The position numbers were made by a program, and so were the translations under genes. From the NCBI GenBank assembly GCA_020638795.1, contig JACKHW010000004.1:372001-436000 (forward strand): DNA of 64,000 nt. The letters are read 5' to 3'. Below are positions 63,340 through 64,000 of the stretch, piece by piece (within the stretch, counting starts at the first letter, position 1; every line of letters starts with the position of its first letter). This stretch comes from Planctomycetota bacterium. GTDB lineage: Bacteria > Planctomycetota > UBA1135 > GCA-002748355. The notes beneath the pieces are model-generated. The model worked only from the letters and a program-made list of their open reading frames with translations, had not been told where the DNA came from and did no database searches.

Positions 63340-64000
63340 ATGAATACGCCAACCTGCCTCCCGATCCTGCTCGCCTGCACCGTCGCTGCATCGACGTTCT
63401 CGGCCCCGACCTTCGCTCAGAACAAACGCGTGATTCCCGACTCGGCGGGACGCGAGGGTTCGACCGCGACGCCGACGCTCTTCAGTCAGGATGCAGGACG
63501 CATCCAACAAGTGCTCGACGGGAACGCCGTGATGAACACGGTCGCCCGTCTCACATCGGTCAATCTGCGTCTCGACGGAACGGTGATGACCGCCGTCGCG
63601 AGCCGAACGCTGACCGGTTTCAAGCTCACGCTCGGAACCACGAGCGCCACACCCGCAACGATGAGCACGACGTTCGGCACGAACCGAACAGGCACCCAGA
63701 CGCTGGTCTTCGACGGCAACCTCGTCCTCCCTGCGCAAACGGCCACGTCACGACCGTTCAACATCAAGATTCCGTTCAACAAGGTCAGCATCTACTCGTA
63801 CGACAAGACGCAGGGCAACCTGCTCGTCGAGATGGAAGCGCCGGGAACGGCGAAGACCGACTTCGGCTACATGATCGACGCGCACGATCAGTCGACGACG
63901 CGCGGCTTCTACACGTACTACGGAACACCCGGGAAACTCAGCACGGGTGAATACGCCAGCATCCTCGTGCAGGACGACTTCAATCTGCGCCCGGGTCGGA
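63340..64000 (+). CDS. Secreted protein, 3' end beyond window
   Basis: ATG 63340 follows GGGAAGGA at good spacing; the frame is open to base 64000, so at least 220 residues are present and the end is missing. A signal peptide ends APTFAQ near residue 27. The mature part has VNLRLDGTVMTA, IKIPFNKVSIYSYDKTQGNLLVEMEAPG and DFGYMIDAHD. The central strand pattern resembles DAPYIYIPTTGSLGWELLMHNYSATG in the tandem proteins at 41653-44063, suggesting a distant relative. Function unknown. Confidence 0.65.
   Translation, partial: MNTPTCLPILLACTVAASTFSAPTFAQNKRVIPDSAGREGSTATPTLFSQDAGRIQQVLDGNAVMNTVARLTSVNLRLDGTVMTAVASRTLTGFKLTLGTTSATPATMSTTFGTNRTGTQTLVFDGNLVLPAQTATSRPFNIKIPFNKVSIYSYDKTQGNLLVEMEAPGTAKTDFGYMIDAHDQSTTRGFYTYYGTPGKLSTGEYASILVQDDFNLRPGR

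Overview
This is a GC-rich bacterial chromosome segment with about 50 protein genes, one tRNA and no sign of phage, plasmid, insertion sequence or CRISPR. It most likely comes from a member of the Planctomycetota. The support is an adjacent DUF1800/DUF1501 pair, many secreted proteins with short signal peptides, a secreted prenyltransferase-fold repeat protein, membrane-anchored MJ0042-type zinc-finger proteins, a CcsA with a large N-terminal extension, and a secreted beta-rich module of a kind I associate with marine lineages such as Saltatorellus, Rohdeia and Engelhardtia. The lineage assignment is inference from gene content; no 16S gene is present.

Layout. 0-6 kb: a secreted alpha/alpha-toroid repeat protein, then the DUF1800/DUF1501 secreted pair. 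6-14 kb: thrS, a small CxxC membrane protein, a beta-lactamase-fold lipoprotein, then rhomboid protease, large secreted protein and serS on the minus strand. 14-24 kb: a YVTN-propeller phosphoesterase, a membrane patatin, a DUF4397 protein, and a histidine kinase with a sigma-54-type response regulator. 24-32.4 kb (minus): tatA, polyprenyl diphosphate synthase, a duplicated-domain lipoprotein, resB and ccsA, preceded by sucC, sucD and a 2TM protein. 32.5-41 kb: a double-length dCTP deaminase coupled to a secreted protein, an ABC exporter (ATPase, permease, HlyD adaptor), a WD40-like lipoprotein and a DUF1579 protein. 41-44 kb: a decayed BlaI/MecI repressor gene with an intact-looking operator, then a tandem pair of 367-residue secreted paralogues. 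44-53.3 kb: uvrB-uvrC, two zinc-finger membrane proteins, a NIL-domain protein and gamma-glutamyltransferase. 53.4-58.6 kb: a two-component system whose operon continues into a lipoprotein and an LpxO-like lipid A hydroxylase, with a paralogue of the lipoprotein transcribed divergently. 58.6-64 kb: tRNA-Cys, a small lipoprotein, then hisS, nadD, a WecA/MraY-type transferase, a secreted protein and a gene cut by the window end.

How the genes work together. Housekeeping genes (thrS, serS, hisS, nadD, sucCD, uvrBC, tRNA-Cys) alternate with envelope and secretion functions. Several operons are tightly packed with ATGA-type overlaps: response regulator/kinase/lipoprotein, sucC/sucD, dcd/secreted protein and hisS/nadD. 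The most system-like locus is 53.4-58.6 kb. It pairs an OmpR-type two-component system with a secreted domain present on both flanks and an LpxO homologue, which suggests an envelope-sensing circuit controlling lipid A modification.

Convergent genes lie only 9 to 69 bases apart, and most junctions carry a strong inverted repeat, without a T tract, that overlaps a coding end. This looks like the local way of ending transcription.
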